DNA from: Lachnospiraceae bacterium
Lineage (GTDB): Bacteria > Bacillota > Clostridia > Lachnospirales > Lachnospiraceae
Direction: 5' to 3'
Length of the DNA: 33,118 nucleotides
Assembly: GCA_017553505.1 (NCBI GenBank)
Contig: JAFZLD010000027.1
Span: forward strand, 1 to 33,118
Every line of letters begins with the position of its first letter. The stretch's first letter is position 1. Under the pieces are notes generated by a model. It was not told the origin of the DNA. It searched no databases and saw nothing but the letters and a program-made list of their open reading frames with translations. The translations under genes were made by a program, and so were the position numbers. Positions 33,110 through 33,118 of the stretch are shown here, in pieces.

Positions 33110-33118
33110 TTATCTGAT

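Overview
The window looks like a chromosomal segment of a motile, low-to-mid GC Firmicute, most likely a gut or rumen Lachnospiraceae. This is judged from the flagellin type, SigD-style promoters, a zinc-binding S14, the ribosomal gene order and strong GGAGG Shine-Dalgarno sites. The genus cannot be fixed from the sequence alone.

Region 1 (1-11572) is a tandem array of eight flagellin genes, seven complete (409-445 aa) and one cut by the window edge. All share nearly identical D0/D1 ends and differ in a central domain. The first three appear to form one transcript separated by hairpins without U-tracts. The others are single-gene units ending in rho-independent terminators, and four of these have a clear SigD promoter (TAAA-N15/16-TCCGATAT). 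Most flagellin leaders carry a small hairpin with a GGA motif just upstream of a second GGA in the Shine-Dalgarno site. This is the layout expected for CsrA/FliW translational control. A two-gene Xre/MazF-like module on the minus strand sits between flagellins 5 and 6.

Region 2 (11573-19520) holds single genes: an Rpn-type PD-(D/E)XK nuclease, a lipoprotein 5'-nucleotidase, a small lipoprotein, a VanZ-like membrane protein, a FliD-like flagellar protein and a YfhO-family membrane glycosyltransferase.

Region 3 (19485-22999) is the rpmG-secE-nusG-rplK-rplA-rplJ-rplL cluster. It has a promoter inside the end of yfhO, a structured leader before rplK and a recognisable L10 leader with attenuator before rplJ. 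A strong terminator follows rplL directly. The usual rpoB-rpoC-rpsL-rpsG-fusA-tuf block is absent here, and a lipoprotein alpha/beta hydrolase and an RlmI-like methyltransferase take its place.

Region 4 (25545-33118) is the S10/spc ribosomal protein operon from rpsJ to rpsH in canonical order, behind a promoter and a structured leader of about 290 nt with a candidate attenuator.

The most unusual parts are the flagellin array with its layered promoter and leader RNA signals, the toxin-antitoxin-like module inside it, and the ribosomal superoperon missing its RNA polymerase block.
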